In this document: positions 1 to 37,399 of the stretch, piece after piece
How positions within the stretch are numbered: position 1 is the first letter of the stretch
How the letters are laid out: each line of letters starts with the position of its first letter
From: Streptomyces rapamycinicus NRRL 5491
Lineage (GTDB): Bacteria; Actinomycetota; Actinomycetes; Streptomycetales; Streptomycetaceae
Assembly (NCBI RefSeq): GCF_024298965.1
Contig: NZ_CP085193.1
Span: 1,612,001-1,676,000 of the forward strand
Direction: 5' to 3'
DNA: 64,000 nucleotides
Notes under the pieces: model-generated
Told to the model about the DNA's origin: nothing
The model's input: the letters and a program-made list of their open reading frames with translations, nothing else
The model's database searches: none
Made by a program: the position numbers and the translations under genes

Positions 1-8563
<8,563 letters not shown>

Positions 8564-8587
8564 TGTCAGCTCCGCAGTCGAGTCTCG

Positions 8588-13576
<4,989 letters not shown>

Positions 13577-13640
13577 GGTCGTCAGCTCCTCAAGAGGGCC
13601 GGAACGTCGGTGGCGGCCGGGGCGGTGGGGCGGCGTTTCA

Positions 13641-16600
13641 TCAGGCCGTCAGATCCCGGCCCAGCAGCTCGAACATCCCGTCGAGCAGCTCGAACATCTC
13701 GTCGTCGGTGGCCGATTCGATGTCGTCCAGCTCCAGGGCGGCGAGGGTGGACTGGACGCGGTCGAGTTCGGCGAGCGCCATCGTGTCCACGGGCTCCGAG
13801 CCCGATGGCAGGAGTTCCTCCCGCAGCAGCACAGCGAGGTCGTCGGCGGTCGGGTAGTCGAAGACGAGGGTGACCGGCAGCCGCAGCCCGGTGGCGGCGT
13901 TCAGCCGGTTGCGCAGGTCGACGGCGGTGAGCGAGTCGAAGCCGAGCTCCTTGAAGGCACGTCCGGTCTCGACCGCGCCCGCGTCTGCGTAGCCGAGGGC
14001 CGCGGCCGCCTGCTCGCTCACCAGCTCCACGAGGGCGGTGTGGCGGTCGGCCGGGCTGAGCTCCGCGAGCCGCGTGCGCAGCGCGGCGGCGCCACCGGCC
14101 GCCTCCCCATCCGCTCCGGCCGGATCCTGCCCGGTGCCACCCGCCTCGGGGAGTTCGGCGAGCAGCGGCAGCGGGCGGGTGGCGGACAGGGCGGGGGCGA
14201 AACGGCCCCAGTCGATGTCGGCCGCGACGAGGAAGCCATCGCCCCGCGCGACCGTCTGCCGCAGCAGCTCCAGGGCCCGTGCGCCGTCGATGGGCGGCGC
14301 GCCACGGCGTCGCAGCTGGTCCGCCACCTCGCCGTCGACCATTCCGCCGCCCGCCCAGGCGCTCCAGGCCACCGAGGTGGCGGGCAGGCCGTCCGCGCGG
14401 CGCAGCTGGGCGAGCGCGTCGAGATACGCGCTGGCCGCCGCGTAGTTGCCTTGCCCGGCGGCGCCCACGGTGCCGGCGATCGAGGAGATCAGGACGAACG
14501 CGTCGAGGTCCAGGTCCCGGTCCCGGCCCCGGCCCCGGCCCCGGGTGAGCTCGTGCAGATGGCGCGCGCCCGCCACCTTGGGGCGCAGTACGGCCTCGAT
14601 CCGCTCGGGGGTGAGCGCGTCGACGGTGGCGTCGTCCAGCGCGCCCGCGGCGTGCACCACGGCGGTCAGCGGGTGGTCCGCGCCGTCGCCCACGACCTGG
14701 TCCAGCAGGTGTGCCAGCGCGGCCCGGTCGGCCACATCGCACGCGGCGACGGTCACCCGGGCGCCGCGCTCGGTCAGTTCGGCCTCGAGCTCGGCCGCGC
14801 CCGGGGCCTGGGGCCCGCGACGGCTGACGAGCACCACGTGTTCGGCACCCTCGGCGACCAGTCCGCGGGCGATCTGGGCGCCGACGCCTCCGGTGCCACC
14901 GGTGATCAGGACGGTGCCGCGGGGCTGCCAGCGGTCACCGGAGCGGGTGGCCCCGGCTCGCCTGAGCCGCCGGGCGAGGGTGCCCGAAGCGCGGATGGCC
15001 AGTTGGTCCTCGCCGTCCTGGCCGGTCAGGGCACGGGCGAGGGCCCGGAAGGCGCCCTCGTCGAGCTTGCCGGGCAGATCGATCAGACCGCCCCAGCGCT
15101 GCGGATGCTCCAGGGCGACCGCGCCGCCCAGGCCCCAGACGAGGGCTTGCGCCGGGGCTTCGAGGCGGTCGGCGCCGCTGGTCGAGACGGCGCCGCGGGT
15201 GACACACCACAAGGGCGCGTCGACACCCGCCTCGCCCAGCGCCCGCACCAGGTCGAGGGTGGTGGCGAATCCGGTGGGGACGTCGGGGTGTTCCGGGTGC
15301 GGAGCCTGGTCGAGAGCGAGCAGGGACACCACACCGCCGGGCGCCCCGGCCTCCCCGAGGGCCTCGGTGATACGGGCGGCGAGCCGGGCGCGGTCGGTGT
15401 CGTCCGGGCCGACGCGTACGGGGACGACCTCGACGCCGAGCGCGGCCAGCCCGGCGGTGATGGCCTCGGAGGCGGGACCGGCGGCTGGGGCCTCGATGCC
15501 GGTGTCGGTGGCCCCGGAGTCAGCGGGTCCGGCCTCGGCGGCCCCGGCGGCGGCCTCGGCGTCGGCGACCCCGGCGGCGGCCTCGGCGTCGGTGGCGCGA
15601 GCTTCGGCGGGCACGGCCACCAGTAGGCGGCCCGGGAGCGCGAGGGCCCGCTGGCTGTCGACCGGTCGCCACCCGATGCGGTAGCGCCAGGCGTCGAGCG
15701 CCGCCTGGTCGGTCAGCCGGGACCGCCAGGACGACAGCAGCGGAAGCACCTCGCTGAGCGGTGCGTCGGCAGCCGCGCCCAGCGTCGCCGTCAGCGCGTC
15801 CAGGTCGGCCTTCTCGACCGCGGTCCAGAATTCCGTCTCCGCCGGGCCGGTGGCCGCCTCGCTGGCGGGCCCGGTCTGGGGCTCGACCCAGTAGCGGGTG
15901 CGCTGGAACGCGTACGTGGGAAGGTCGAGACGCCTCGCTCCCCGCCCGGCGAACAGACCCCGCCAGTCCACCTCCGCGCCGTGGACGTAGCCCTGGGCGA
16001 GCGAGAGCAGCATCCGCTCGGGGCCGCCCTCCTCGCGTCGCAGGGTGCCGATGACGGCGGCCGAACCCTCGGCGGCCTCGACGGTGGCCTCGATGGCGGC
16101 GGCAAGTACGGGGTGCGGACTCACCTCCACGAACAGCCGGTGGCCGCTGGTGAGCAGCGCCCGGGTGGCCGCTTCGAGCCGTACGGTCTCCCTCAGGTTG
16201 CGCGCCCAGTAGGCGGCGTCCAGCGCAGCCGTGTCGAGGGGTTCACCCGTGACGGTCGAGTGGAAGACGATCCGCGAGGTGCGGGGGCGGATGGGGGCGA
16301 GGATCCGCAACAGCTCGTCGTGGATCTTCTCCACCTGGGCCGAGTGCGAGGCGTAGTCCACCGGGATCAGCTTCGCCCGGACATCCTCGGCCTCGCATTG
16401 GGCCAGCAGTTCGCGCAGCGCGTCCGGTTCACCGGAGACCACCACCGCGCCGGGGCCGTTGACGGCCGCCACGGAGATACGGCCGTCCCAGGCGGCGATC
16501 CGTTCCCGCGCCTCCTCGACCGGGAGCGACACGGACATCATGCCGCCGTGTCCGGCCAGCCCACGGGCGATGGCCTGCGAGCGAAGCGCGACGACCCGCG

Positions 16601-18646
16601 CCCCGTCCTCCAGCGACAGCGCACCCGCCACCACCGCAGCCGCGATCTCCCCCTGCGAATGCCCCACCACAGCGGCCGGAGCCACCCCACACGCCCGCCA
16701 CACCTCCGCCAACGACACCATCACCGCCCACAACCCCGGCTGCACCACATCCACCCGCTCCAACCCCGGACCCTCACCCCGCAACACCTCAGTCAGCGAC
16801 CAGTCCACAAACGGCGCCAGCCCCGCCTCACACTCCGCGATCCGACCCGCGAACACCGGCGACGAATCCAGCAGCTCCACCGCCATCCCCACCCACTGCG
16901 ACCCCTGCCCCGGAAACACGAACACCGGACGGGCCTCCGGAACCGCCGCGCCCTCGCCTCGCACGACGCCCGCCGACACCCCGCCGGAGGTCAACGCCTC
17001 CAGGTGGCCCAGCAGTTGGGAGCGGTCCGCGCCCACCGCCGTGGCGCGGTATTCGAAGGCCGACCGTCCGGTGGCGAGCGAGTGGCCGACATCGGCCGGG
17101 GACACCTCGGGGCGCTCGTGCAGATGGGCCAGCAGCCGCTCCGCCTGCGCCCGCAGGGCCGCTTCGCTCCGGCCGGAGAGCACCCAGGGGACGGCGGAGC
17201 CACCGAGCGCGGTCCCGTCGAGAGCGGGGGCGCCTTCTTCGTGGTCCTCCCCCTCAGCCGGGGCCTGTTCGAGGATGACATGGGCGTTGGTGCCGCTCAC
17301 GCCGAACGCGGACACCCCGGCGCGGCGCGGACGGCCACGCTCGGGCCACTCCCGTGCCTCGGTCAGCAGCTCGACCGCGCCGGAGGACCAGTTGACGGCC
17401 GGGGACGCCTGCTCGACATGGAGTGTCTTCGGCAGCGTGCCGTGGCGGAGCGCCATAACCGTCTTGATGACGCCGCCGACCCCGGCCGCCGCCTGGGTGT
17501 GACCGATGTTGGACTTGAGCGAGCCGAGCCACAGCGGCTGACCCGAGGTGCGGCCCTTGCCGTACGTGGCGAGCAGCGCGCCCGCCTCGATGGGATCGCC
17601 GAGCGCGGTGCCCGTGCCGTGGGCCTCGACGGCGTCGACGTCGTCCACGGTGAGTCCGGCGGCGGTCAGCGCCGCCTCGATGACCCGGCGCTGGGCGGGG
17701 CCGTTGGGCGCGGCGAGGCCGTTGCTGGCACCGTCCTGGTTCATGGCGCTGGAGCGCAGCACGGCGAGGACGGGGTGGCCGTTGCGGCGGGCGTCGGACA
17801 GCCGCTCCAGCAGCACCATGCCCGCGCCCTCGCCCCAGCCGGTGCCGTCGGCGCCCGCGGCGAAGGACTTGCAGCGGCCGTTGGCGGCCAGCCCGCGCTG
17901 ATGGCTGAACTCGACGAAGACACCGGGGGTGGCCATGACCGCCACCCCTCCCGCCAGCGCCAGCGAGCATTCGCCGCGGCGCAGCGCCTGGGCCGCCAGA
18001 TGCGTGGTCACCAACGACGAGGAGCACGCGGTGTCCAGGGTGATGGCCGGTCCCTCGAGGCCGAGGGTGTAGGAGATCCGGCCGGAGGCCACGCTGGAGA
18101 CGTTGCCGATGAGCAGATGGCCCTCGACGCTCTGCGGGGCGTACTGCGGGTCCCCGCCGTACTGGAACGAGGCGAGCCCCACGTAGACCCCGGCCCTGGT
18201 GCCCTTCAGCGAGAGCGGGTCGATGCCCGCGCGTTCGATCGCCTCCCAGGACACCTCCAGCAGCAGCCGCTGCTGCGGGTCCATGGCCAGCGCCTCGCGC
18301 GGGGAGATGCCGAAGAAGGCCGGGTCGAACTGGTCGGCGTCGTGGACGAATCCGCCTTCGCGGGTGTTGCAGGTGCCGGACCGGCCCGGGTCGGGGTCGT
18401 AGAGTCCCTCGACGTCCCAGCCCCGGTTGGCGGGGAACTCCGAGACCGCGTCGCGGCCCTCGGCCACCAGCCGCCACAGATCCTCCGGCGAGCGGACCCC
18501 GCCGGGGAAGCGACAGCCCATCGAGACGATGGCGATCGGCTCCCGCTCGTCGGCCTCGATCCGTTCCAGCCGGTCACGGGCCTGCTTGAGGTCGGAGGAG
18601 ACCCGCTTGAGGTAGGTGAGGAGTTTCTCTTCGTTCTCGTTCGCCA

Positions 18647-18647
<1 letters not shown>
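13641..18647 (-). CDS. Modular type I polyketide synthase, module 3 (KS-AT-KR-ACP, KR probably inactive)
   Basis: A 1,668-residue single-module PKS: docking coiled coil (about 1-35), KS (DTACSSS, Cys near 209), AT (GHSQGE near 666, YASH near 766: methylmalonyl), KR, ACP (GFDSL near 1571) and a short C-terminal docking helix. The KR keeps its TGGTGGVG nucleotide motif, an LDD motif and Tyr1402, but the Asn four residues later is Ser1406 (14430-14432). An extra Arg/Gly/Asp-rich stretch of about eight residues lies just before the catalytic Ser strand. Both suggest a reductively dead KR, which fits the ketone (hemiketal) position after module 3 in elaiophylin. The start is the ATG at 18647, whose A is also the last base of the preceding gene's TGA (TGATG), implying translational coupling. 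The longer in-frame extension to 18845 is not needed. Confidence 0.95.
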
Positions 18648-31822
<13,175 letters not shown>

Positions 31823-31915
31823 CACGACCTCAGACTCTTCTCTCAGTTGAGATTCCGACGCGACTGGACTGACCATGATCCGGAAGTCGACGGTATGGGG
31901 CGGGAGTCGACTCAA

Positions 31916-31959
31916 CCACCCCTAACCGCATCCACCCCTAACCCTGGGTGTAGGGGTGG
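31916..31959 (-). promoter_or_regulatory. Putative activator operator upstream of the PKS operon
   Basis: On the minus strand GGTTAGGGGTGG occurs twice as a direct repeat with a 16-bp period (plus-strand 31916-31927 and 31932-31943). A third copy of the 9-bp core lies inverted at 31951-31959, so 31932-31940 and 31951-31959 also form a hairpin. The repeats are followed on the minus strand by TTGAGT (a possible -35 element), then a GTCGAC-rich stretch and the PKS start about 95 bases away. The same core and spacing recur at 40128-40149. I infer binding by the LAL regulator; this is not shown. The hairpin could also act as a terminator after rmlB on the other reading, but rmlB reads away from the PKS promoter only by continuing into it. 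Confidence 0.5.
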
Positions 31960-32934
31960 TCATATCTTCTTGAGCGGTTCCCACCAACCGCGGTGTGTCA
32001 TGTACCACTTGGCGGTTTCCGCGAGGCCGTTCTCGAACGACATCCCGGGGCGGTAGCCGAGTTCCGCGGAGATTTTCGCGATGTCCACCGAGTAACGGCG
32101 GTCATGGCCCTTTCGGTCGGGCACCCGCTCGATCAGGGACCGGTCGGCGCCGAGCAGTTCGAGCAGCCGTTCCGTGAGCTCCAGATTGGTCAGCTCGGTG
32201 CCGCCGCCGATGTTGTAGACCTCTCCCGGGCGGCCATTCCCGGCGACCAGGGCGATACCGCGGCAGTGGTCGTCCACGTGCAGCCAGTCCCGGACGTTCC
32301 CGCCGTCGCCGTAGAGCGGCACCGGTTTTCCGTCCATGAGGTTGGTGACAAAGAGCGGAATGACCTTCTCGGGGTGCTGGTAAGGGCCGTAGTTGTTGGA
32401 GCAGCGGGTCACACAGACGGGCAGTCCATGGGTGCGGTGGAAGGCCCGGGCCAGGAGATCGGAGGACGCTTTGGAGGCGGAATACGGGGAGTTGGGTTCG
32501 AGGGGGTCCTCCTCGCTCCAGGAGCCGCTTTCGATGGAGCCGTAGACCTCGTCCGTGGAGATGTGGACGAACTTTCCGACCTCCGCGTTCGCGGCCGCGT
32601 TGAGGAGGGTGTGGGTACCCAGCACATTGGTGCGCACGAATTCCTCGGCGCCGGATATCGAGCGGTCGACATGCGATTCCGCGGCGAAGTGGACCACCAG
32701 ATCGGTGTCCCGCAGCAGTTCGCCGACGAGCTCGCCGTCGCAGATGTCACCGCGCACGAAGCGCAGCCGGGGGCTGTCGGCGACCTCGGCCAGGTTGGCC
32801 TCGTTGCCCGCGTAGGTGAGCTTGTCGACCACCACGACCTGGGCGTCCGCCCAGGCCGGGTACGCCCCTGTCAAGGTCTGCCGGACGAAGTGGGAGCCGA
32901 TGAAGCCCGCGCCGCCGGTCACAACTATGCGCAC
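31960..32934 (-). CDS. rmlB: dTDP-D-glucose 4,6-dehydratase
   Basis: Converts dTDP-D-glucose to dTDP-4-keto-6-deoxy-D-glucose, the common precursor of 6-deoxysugars; NAD-dependent short-chain dehydrogenase/reductase fold, cytosolic. The 324-residue product has the N-terminal GGAGFIGS nucleotide motif, TDEVYG (about 127-132), the catalytic YxxxK pair (Y151, K155) and the NNYGPYQ segment, at normal family length. I chose the GTG at 32934 (MRIVVTGG) because AAGGG lies nine bases upstream. The longer TTG start at 32943 would put that site directly against the start codon. It lies 13 bases after rmlA and is surely co-transcribed with it. In an elaiophylin-type cluster it would feed 2-deoxy-L-fucose; later sugar genes are not in the window. 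Confidence 0.95.
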   Translation of the reverse strand: MRIVVTGGAGFIGSHFVRQTLTGAYPAWADAQVVVVDKLTYAGNEANLAEVADSPRLRFVRGDICDGELVGELLRDTDLVVHFAAESHVDRSISGAEEFVRTNVLGTHTLLNAAANAEVGKFVHISTDEVYGSIESGSWSEEDPLEPNSPYSASKASSDLLARAFHRTHGLPVCVTRCSNNYGPYQHPEKVIPLFVTNLMDGKPVPLYGDGGNVRDWLHVDDHCRGIALVAGNGRPGEVYNIGGGTELTNLELTERLLELLGADRSLIERVPDRKGHDRRYSVDIAKISAELGYRPGMSFENGLAETAKWYMTHRGWWEPLKKI

Positions 32935-32947
32935 TGGAGACAACCCT

Positions 32948-33820
32948 TCAGCGGTTATTGGCCGCGATATCCATCAGATATTGTCCGTAGTCCGTCTTGC
33001 TGAGCTCCGCACCGAGCTCATAGCAGGCGGCGGCGTCGATGAACCCCATGCGGAAGGCTATCTCCTCGAGACAGGCGATCCGCACGCCCTGGCGCTGTTC
33101 CAGAAGCTGCACATACTGGCCCGCCTGGAGCAGCGAGTCATGGGTTCCGGTGTCCAGCCAGGCGAATCCGCGGCCGAGCCCCACCAATCTGGCTTTTCCG
33201 CGTTCCAGATAGACGCGGTTGACGTCGGTGATCTCCAGTTCGCCGCGTGCGGAGGGCCGTACGTTCTTGGCGATGTCCACGACGTCGTTGTCGTAGAGAT
33301 ACAGACCGGTGATGGCCAGATTGGATTTGGGGGCGGCCGGCTTCTCCTCGAGGGAGATCAACCGGCCCTGCTCATCCATTTCCCCGACGCCGTAGCGCTC
33401 GGGGTCCTTGACTCCGTAGCCGAAGAGCACACAGCCGTCGACATGACTTGCCTCATGGTGCAGCATCTTCGAAAACCCGGGTCCGTGGAAGATATTGTCG
33501 CCGAGGACCAGTGCCACCTGGTCGTCGCCGATGAACTCGGCTCCGATGATGAATGCCTCGGCGATTCCATTGGCCTCGGGCTGCTCGGCGTACTCGATCG
33601 AAAGACCCAGTCGGCCGCCGTCGCCGAGAAGCGCGCGGAACAGCTCCACATGGAGCGGGGTCGAGATGATCTGGATTTCCCTGACGCCGCCGAGCATGAG
33701 CACCGACAGCGGGTAATAGATCATCGGCTTGTTGTAGACAGGAAGGATCTGCTTCGACACGGCATGTGTCAAAGGATGCAGTCGGGTACCGCTTCCTCCG
33801 GCGAGGACTATGCCCTTCAT
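32948..33820 (-). CDS. rmlA: Glucose-1-phosphate thymidylyltransferase (dTDP-glucose synthase)
   Basis: Couples dTTP and glucose-1-phosphate to dTDP-glucose, the first step of the deoxysugar pathway. The 290-residue product begins MKGIVLAGG and carries [11 protein letters not shown] (residues 8-18), the KPMIYYPL segment and [10 protein letters not shown], all typical of RmlA, and has the usual length. I chose the ATG at 33820 by family alignment. Upstream in-frame starts at 33898 and 33925 would add 26 or 35 unconserved residues. No clear Shine-Dalgarno sequence precedes 33820, so leaderless translation or a longer form cannot be excluded. It is followed after 13 bases by rmlB. Confidence 0.94.
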   Translation of the reverse strand: MKGIVLAGGSGTRLHPLTHAVSKQILPVYNKPMIYYPLSVLMLGGVREIQIISTPLHVELFRALLGDGGRLGLSIEYAEQPEANGIAEAFIIGAEFIGDDQVALVLGDNIFHGPGFSKMLHHEASHVDGCVLFGYGVKDPERYGVGEMDEQGRLISLEEKPAAPKSNLAITGLYLYDNDVVDIAKNVRPSARGELEITDVNRVYLERGKARLVGLGRGFAWLDTGTHDSLLQAGQYVQLLEQRQGVRIACLEEIAFRMGFIDAAACYELGAELSKTDYGQYLMDIAANNR

Positions 33821-33903
33821 GCGGCCAGAAGCTATCAACGCGGTCAGCCCGCGCTCCAGGTCTGCCGCTGCGATAGGGGGGTAATCAGGGGTGGGCATGG
33901 AAC

Positions 33904-33929
33904 AGGGGTGGCCGCGTGCGGCCACCCCT
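33904..33929 (-). terminator. Perfect 12-bp inverted repeat after the LAL regulator gene
   Basis: AGGGGTGGCCGC and GCGGCCACCCCT are separated by two bases, 28 bases past the regulator's stop codon, which suits a GC-rich actinobacterial terminator without a U tract. Its arms contain the same AGGGGTGG core found in the PKS operator. A further direct copy is at 33887-33894 and TAGGGG at 33874-33879, so the stretch may also regulate rmlA. Confidence 0.5.
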
Positions 33930-33957
33930 TCCGCGGGACATCGCCCCCCGTCCTCGC

Positions 33958-36834
33958 TCAGGCGATTTCGTCCACCTGGGCCCGGAGCGCGGTCGGCAGC
34001 TGCTGCCGACTCCTGATATTCAGCTTGCGGTACACCCGCGTCAAATGCTGTTCCACCGTACTGATGGTGATGAACAGGCTGGCGGCTATTTCCCGGTTCG
34101 TATAACCGTCCACCGCCAGGGCGGCCACCCGGGCCTCGGATTCACTGAGCTTGGTGCCCAGGGATGGCGGCACCGCCGGTTTCGGGCCGAGCGGTCCGGA
34201 CACCGGCCGCACCACCGGCCGTGGATCGCGGGCCTCCAGACCGGAGTCGAGGCGGATCCGGGCACACAGCTCCTCGGCGCCGCACTCCTTGGCCATCCGC
34301 CAGGCCCGGCCCATGATGGCGTCGGCCCGCCCCAGCTCCCCGGATCCGCGCAGCGTACGTCCCAGATCGTCCAGCGCCCGGGCCAGCTCCAGGCGGTCGC
34401 CGGAGCACTGCAGCTCCTCGACGGCCTGGCCGAGCAGCCGGGAGCGGTTCTCGATGTCTCCCGCCGCGGCCAGTAACCGCAGGGAGACGCCGCGGACCCG
34501 GGAGTCCCCGGCGCCGTTCCTGGCCAGTTGCTCGGAGACCAGGTTGGCGGCCTTCTCCCGGTCGCCGAGCTCCAGCCATGCCTCGGCGGCGTCCGACCGC
34601 CAGGGCAGCAGCGCCGGCTGGTCGAGCTCCCACAGCTGGGCGAGCCGGCCGGCCATCAGGAATTCGCCGAGCGCCGCGTTGATGCGGTTGGTGGCCAGGT
34701 AGTAGCGGCCGCGGGCGCGGGTGTAGCCCAGTCCGTAGATGCTCTTGAACAGCGCCTCGGGGACCGGGCGGCTCAGATGCCGCGCCGCCGCGTCGTGCTT
34801 GCCCATCTCCGTGTACGCAAGGATCTGGCTGGCCAGGGGGCCGCCGATGAAGACGCTTCCGTCGCGGCCGGGCACGATCTCCAGGGCAGTGGTCGCATAG
34901 GCCGCCGACTCCACGAGATTGCCCTGCCGCAGGGCGATTTCCGCGCGGATCGAGGCGAAGATGGCCCGCCAGCCCGGCGCCCGGCGCCGCTCGGCCTCCT
35001 CCATCAGCGCGTCGCACCACGGCGCCGCCTTGTCCGGGCGGCCCGCGTACACCAACGCGTTCACCGAGTTGACGATGGGCTCGAAGGTGGCATCGGTGAG
35101 CGGCGAGACCTCGAGCACCTTCTCCGCCGCGGCCACCGGGGACTCCTCACTCCCGCCGCGGCCGAAGAAGCCGCTGAACGCCGCGGTGATCGTCGACAGC
35201 GCGGAGGGCCTGCGGGACCTGAGCTGGGTACGGGAGGCACCGCCGTCCTCGCCCTGGCGCGCCGCGGCTCCGGGGGCCCGGTCCTGCGCGCCGGACTCCT
35301 GGGCCCAGCGGGCGGTCAGCCGGAACTGGGACATCGACGTGGGTCCCGCGTTGCTCATGACGGCGTTGAGCCGGCCGATGGCGCCGCGCGCCTCCTCGAT
35401 CCGGCCGTGGGCGAGCAACAGCTCGATCAGCCGCCCGATATGGGAGGCGGGCAGCCGGTCGGCGTACAGCGCGGCCAGCGGCTCCTCCAGCATCCGCTCG
35501 GACGCCGAGGGGTTGAGCCGCCACATGATCCCGGCGGTGCCGATCCTGATCCCGGCCCGCAGCTCCTCGTCCGCGCAGGCCGCGTACGCCAGCTCCAGGC
35601 AGGCCACCGCGAGCTTGGCGTCGTCCTCGGCGAGCGCCTGTTGCGCGGCGTCCCGCAGCAGCGGCACCGCCCAGGGCTCGTCGGCGGCCTGCGCGGCGAG
35701 CAGATGGCGGGCCACGGCGAGGGTCGCCCCACCGCCCTGGTGCAGGAGGACGGCGGCGCGCCGGTTCATGTCCAGCCGGATCTCGGGGTCCATGTCCTCC
35801 AGCACCGCGGCCTCGACATACGGGTGGCGGAAGGCCAGACCGGCGACGAGGCCCGCCGCGTCCAGCGCGGCGACTCCGCGGCGGGTTCCGGCGGGGCCGA
35901 CGCGCAGCAGCCGGCCGAGGAGTTCGAGGGAGGCGGACGCCCCGAGCACCGCGATGCCCTCGGCCAGCCGGGAGACGGTGCGCCCGCTGCGGTAGACGCA
36001 GGTGAGTACGGCCTGCACAAACATGTCGCCCACCACGGGTTCCACTGCGCGGCTGCGCCGTGGCGGCGCTCCCGCGGTGCGGTAATCGTCTATCACCGCG
36101 CGTAGCAACAACGGATTACCGCCACTCACCTCATACCAGGTGTAGGCGACATCGGTGGAATCCGGAAGTCCCAGCCGAGTGGTGAGCAGATGTGCCGTCT
36201 CATCCCAGGACAGCCGCTCCAGTCGCAGCCGCTGGAAATTGGGCTGGCGCAGCAGTTCGGTATTGAAGACGGCGTCTTGTCGTTCGCTGTCCGTCGCCTG
36301 TGCGAACACCATGAGGAGTTTGGCGGAGCGTGAACGGGTCGCCAGGTACAGCAGGTACTGAAGTGACGCCGCGTCGACGAGTTGGAGTTCGTCGACGCAG
36401 ACCACCACCGGTTCACGGGAGGCGAGTTCATGGAGGGCGGCGCGGAACTCCCGGGCTCCCTGGACATGGGTGGGATTCGCGCCGACGGGGTCGCCACCAG
36501 GGGTTTCCCGGGGCGGTGCGGCGTCGAGGGCGCCGTGGTCGAGTGCCCGGCGCAAATGGTCGGCGGTCGCCTTGGGCAGCCGGGGCGAGTCCAGGAGCTG
36601 GCGCAGTGTGCCGAGCGGGGCCCGGTCGGCCGAGGTTCCGTATGCCTTGAGGACGAGGGCTCCGGCCTTCGCCGCATGGGCCGTGACGGCTTCGAGCGTA
36701 TGGGTCTTGCCACAACCGACCGCACCCTCGACGAGTACGATGCCCGCCTCTCCGGACAGACATCTGGAAAACGCTCGCCGAAGTCTCTCGAATTGCGCGT
36801 CGAATTGTCTGGCTCTGGCCGATGAAAACACCAT
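33958..36834 (-). CDS. LAL-family LuxR transcriptional regulator with a TTA codon
   Basis: A 958-residue large ATP-binding LuxR regulator, the usual pathway-specific activator type for macrolide clusters. Walker A is at residues 37-44 (GAVGCGKT). The Walker B-like segment ([10 protein letters not shown]) follows at about 140, then a long helical repeat region. The final 65 residues are a LuxR-type helix-turn-helix ([21 protein letters not shown]). The ATG at 36834 has GGGGG eight bases upstream; a GTG at 36843 would overlap that site. Leu787 is encoded by TTA (plus-strand TAA at 34474-34476, confirmed in frame), so expression may need the bldA tRNA and be growth-phase controlled. It is transcribed towards rmlA-rmlB and the PKS, and a hairpin follows its stop. 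Confidence 0.93.
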   Translation of the reverse strand: MVFSSARARQFDAQFERLRRAFSRCLSGEAGIVLVEGAVGCGKTHTLEAVTAHAAKAGALVLKAYGTSADRAPLGTLRQLLDSPRLPKATADHLRRALDHGALDAAPPRETPGGDPVGANPTHVQGAREFRAALHELASREPVVVCVDELQLVDAASLQYLLYLATRSRSAKLLMVFAQATDSERQDAVFNTELLRQPNFQRLRLERLSWDETAHLLTTRLGLPDSTDVAYTWYEVSGGNPLLLRAVIDDYRTAGAPPRRSRAVEPVVGDMFVQAVLTCVYRSGRTVSRLAEGIAVLGASASLELLGRLLRVGPAGTRRGVAALDAAGLVAGLAFRHPYVEAAVLEDMDPEIRLDMNRRAAVLLHQGGGATLAVARHLLAAQAADEPWAVPLLRDAAQQALAEDDAKLAVACLELAYAACADEELRAGIRIGTAGIMWRLNPSASERMLEEPLAALYADRLPASHIGRLIELLLAHGRIEEARGAIGRLNAVMSNAGPTSMSQFRLTARWAQESGAQDRAPGAAARQGEDGGASRTQLRSRRPSALSTITAAFSGFFGRGGSEESPVAAAEKVLEVSPLTDATFEPIVNSVNALVYAGRPDKAAPWCDALMEEAERRRAPGWRAIFASIRAEIALRQGNLVESAAYATTALEIVPGRDGSVFIGGPLASQILAYTEMGKHDAAARHLSRPVPEALFKSIYGLGYTRARGRYYLATNRINAALGEFLMAGRLAQLWELDQPALLPWRSDAAEAWLELGDREKAANLVSEQLARNGAGDSRVRGVSLRLLAAAGDIENRSRLLGQAVEELQCSGDRLELARALDDLGRTLRGSGELGRADAIMGRAWRMAKECGAEELCARIRLDSGLEARDPRPVVRPVSGPLGPKPAVPPSLGTKLSESEARVAALAVDGYTNREIAASLFITISTVEQHLTRVYRKLNIRSRQQLPTALRAQVDEIA

Positions 36835-37399
36835 TGCTCGCACCCCCGAATGCGACGCGAAGCACTGCTCACGGCAGCCCGAACGCCTCCCAGCAAGCTA
36901 TACGCCCACCGGTCACGCCACCATCGCCGCACGTAAAATCATCGTTAACGAATTACCAATTCTGAGCGGACTGCCCGACGCCCGGCAAAAGCGATGCGAG
37001 CGGGACGCCCCTACATGGGGCTGCACGTTGAAGCCGAAGTACACCGACACCCTGACAACCTGCGCCACCCCCGTTCACGTGGGCATTTGTTTCGGAAGGG
37101 CCAGCATACACGAGACCCCCTAGCCGCACCCGGGAAAGCTTCCGACATCCTTGACTCCGGCACGAAGTGGTCATACGGAGAGGACTCCGGGGATCGCTTC
37201 GAACATTTATTTGCCCGTTTTGATCGTCAATGCGGTTCTTATGTCTGTTGCCGCTGGTAACCGCAAGTGATTCGCCGGGAATTCTCATGCCATAAAGCGG
37301 ACAGAGGGCCGGCGTACCTATTCCGGTACCGATGAATTCCGGAGCCACACACCTCGCCGCTGGACTATTCCAATGGCATCTGCGTCCGCACACCCATTG
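36835..37399. other. Intergenic region upstream of the LAL regulator gene
   Basis: This 565-bp region lies between the regulator's start and the 3' end of the dehydrogenase gene. It is clearly lower in GC than its surroundings. Open frames here (for example minus 36953-37393) lack third-position GC bias or any recognisable motif, so I see no gene. It must carry the regulator's promoter. Single CCCCTA half-sites occur at 37008-37013 and 37117-37122. A TTGACT-N17-TACGGA pair near 37150-37180 on the plus strand resembles a sigma-70 promoter but leads to no gene. Confidence 0.6.

Noticed and set aside
36953..37393. A 146-codon minus-strand frame upstream of the LAL gene
   Set aside because: It has no GC-biased third positions, no ribosome site and no recognisable segment; the region looks regulatory.
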